DNA from: DATBFX01 sp036558305
GTDB taxonomy: Bacteria > Chloroflexota > Chloroflexia > Thermomicrobiales > UBA6265
Direction of reading: 5' to 3'
Length of the DNA: 21,471 nucleotides
Assembly (NCBI GenBank): GCA_036558305.1
Contig: DATBFX010000174.1
Span: forward strand, 1 to 21,471
The position numbers were made by a program, and so were the translations under genes. The notes below the pieces were generated by a model. That model had not been told where the DNA came from. It made no database searches and saw nothing but the letters and a program-made list of their open reading frames with translations. Positions 21,047 through 21,471 of this stretch are shown here, piece by piece. Position 1 is the stretch's first letter. Each line of letters starts with the position of its first letter.

Positions 21047-21471
21047 CCGCCAGCACCGCCCCCTGGCGCCAGTCCCGCGCCCGCCACGTCTACCTCGCCC
21101 ACTTCCGCGTCCGCTTCAACGAGGTCGATCCCCTCGGCCACGTCAACAACGCCGTCTACCTGACCTACCTGGAACAGACCGCGATCGACCACGCCGCCGC
21201 CGAAGGCTACGGCGCCGCACCCCTGCGCGAATTGGGTGGCGTCTTCATCGCCCGCCGCCACGAGATCGACTACCTGCGCCCCGCTTTCGAAGACGATTGG
21301 CTCCGGATCACCACCTGGCCGGCCGACCTTATCGGCGCCCGCGCGATCCGCTGCTACGAGATCGCCCGCCTCACCCCCGACGAACTGGCCGCGGGACCAC
21401 CCAGGGACGGTCGCCGGCCGGCGGCGACGGTCTCGGTTCCCGCCGGGGACCTGATCCTGACGGCGCGAACG
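21043..21471 (+). CDS. Acyl-CoA thioesterase, 4HBT hotdog family (3' truncated by window)
   Basis: 143 codons are visible and the frame is still open at the right edge. The opening VRFNEVDPLGHVNNAVYLTYLE (23-44) is the 4-hydroxybenzoyl-CoA thioesterase (YbgC/FadM-like) signature, with D29 the expected catalytic Asp, and the ARRHEIDYLRPA block follows (70-81 region). Such enzymes hydrolyse acyl-CoA thioesters as small hotdog-fold oligomers, usually about 130-160 aa in full. A Gly/Pro/Arg-rich insertion, AAGPPRDGRRPA (117-128 region), lies before the final strand and is unusual. The ATG overlaps the upstream stop (ATGA), so it is coupled to the DUF6909-like gene. Confidence 0.88.
   Translation, partial: MTASTAPWRQSRARHVYLAHFRVRFNEVDPLGHVNNAVYLTYLEQTAIDHAAAEGYGAAPLRELGGVFIARRHEIDYLRPAFEDDWLRITTWPADLIGARAIRCYEIARLTPDELAAGPPRDGRRPAATVSVPAGDLILTART

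Noticed and set aside
1..21471. CRISPR arrays, tRNA or rRNA genes, insertion sequences with transposase
   Set aside because: No regularly spaced direct repeats, no cloverleaf-compatible segment and no transposase or integrase frame were seen by eye on either strand.

Overview
The window is high-GC DNA with strongly C/G-ending codons, Shine-Dalgarno-led starts, large LuxR/ATPase regulators, an ECF sigma factor paired with a membrane beta-propeller protein, and many GC-rich hairpin repeats between genes. This suggests a Chloroflexota/Thermomicrobia-like soil or thermophilic bacterium. That placement is an inference from gene style; there is no rRNA or other phylogenetic marker here.

Layout. 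(1) 1-89: the tail of a plus-strand gene, possibly a flavin-dependent oxidoreductase. (2) 301-2406, minus: an ECF sigma factor, a membrane-anchored anti-sigma-like/propeller protein and a secreted HAF-repeat protein, which looks like a cell-envelope sensing unit. (3) 2699-5437, plus: a cytoplasmic GH78 alpha-L-rhamnosidase divergent from the sigma unit, followed by a nested inverted-repeat element. (4) 5629-13037, minus: two tandem paralogous LAL (large ATP-binding LuxR) regulators, each with a near-identical promoter. The downstream regulator overlaps by ATGA with a His-rich zinc/cadmium-type CDF transporter. (5) 13334-16695: an accessory island, visibly lower in GC in its right half. It holds an uncharacterised two-gene unit (75 aa + 198 aa), a decayed BrnT/BrnA toxin-antitoxin module, and a DUF5131 three-Cys-motif protein overlapping a TcmP partner, read from an apparently leaderless promoter. 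(6) 16696-17253: no supported gene. (7) 17254-19086: a small secreted four-cysteine protein, a GNAT acetyltransferase and a divergent DUF983 membrane protein, separated by REP-like GC hairpins. (8) 19214-21471, plus: a 610-aa protein with nucleoside-phosphorylase-like C-terminal signatures (probably DUF6909), overlapping by ATGA with a hotdog-fold acyl-CoA thioesterase that runs off the window.

The most interesting parts are the DUF5131-TcmP pair with its leaderless promoter and operator-like palindrome, the uncharacterised 75/198-aa pair, the duplicated LAL regulators with copied promoters, and the DUF6909/thioesterase pair. Family names come from motif recognition by eye. No database search, GC calculation or structure prediction was run.
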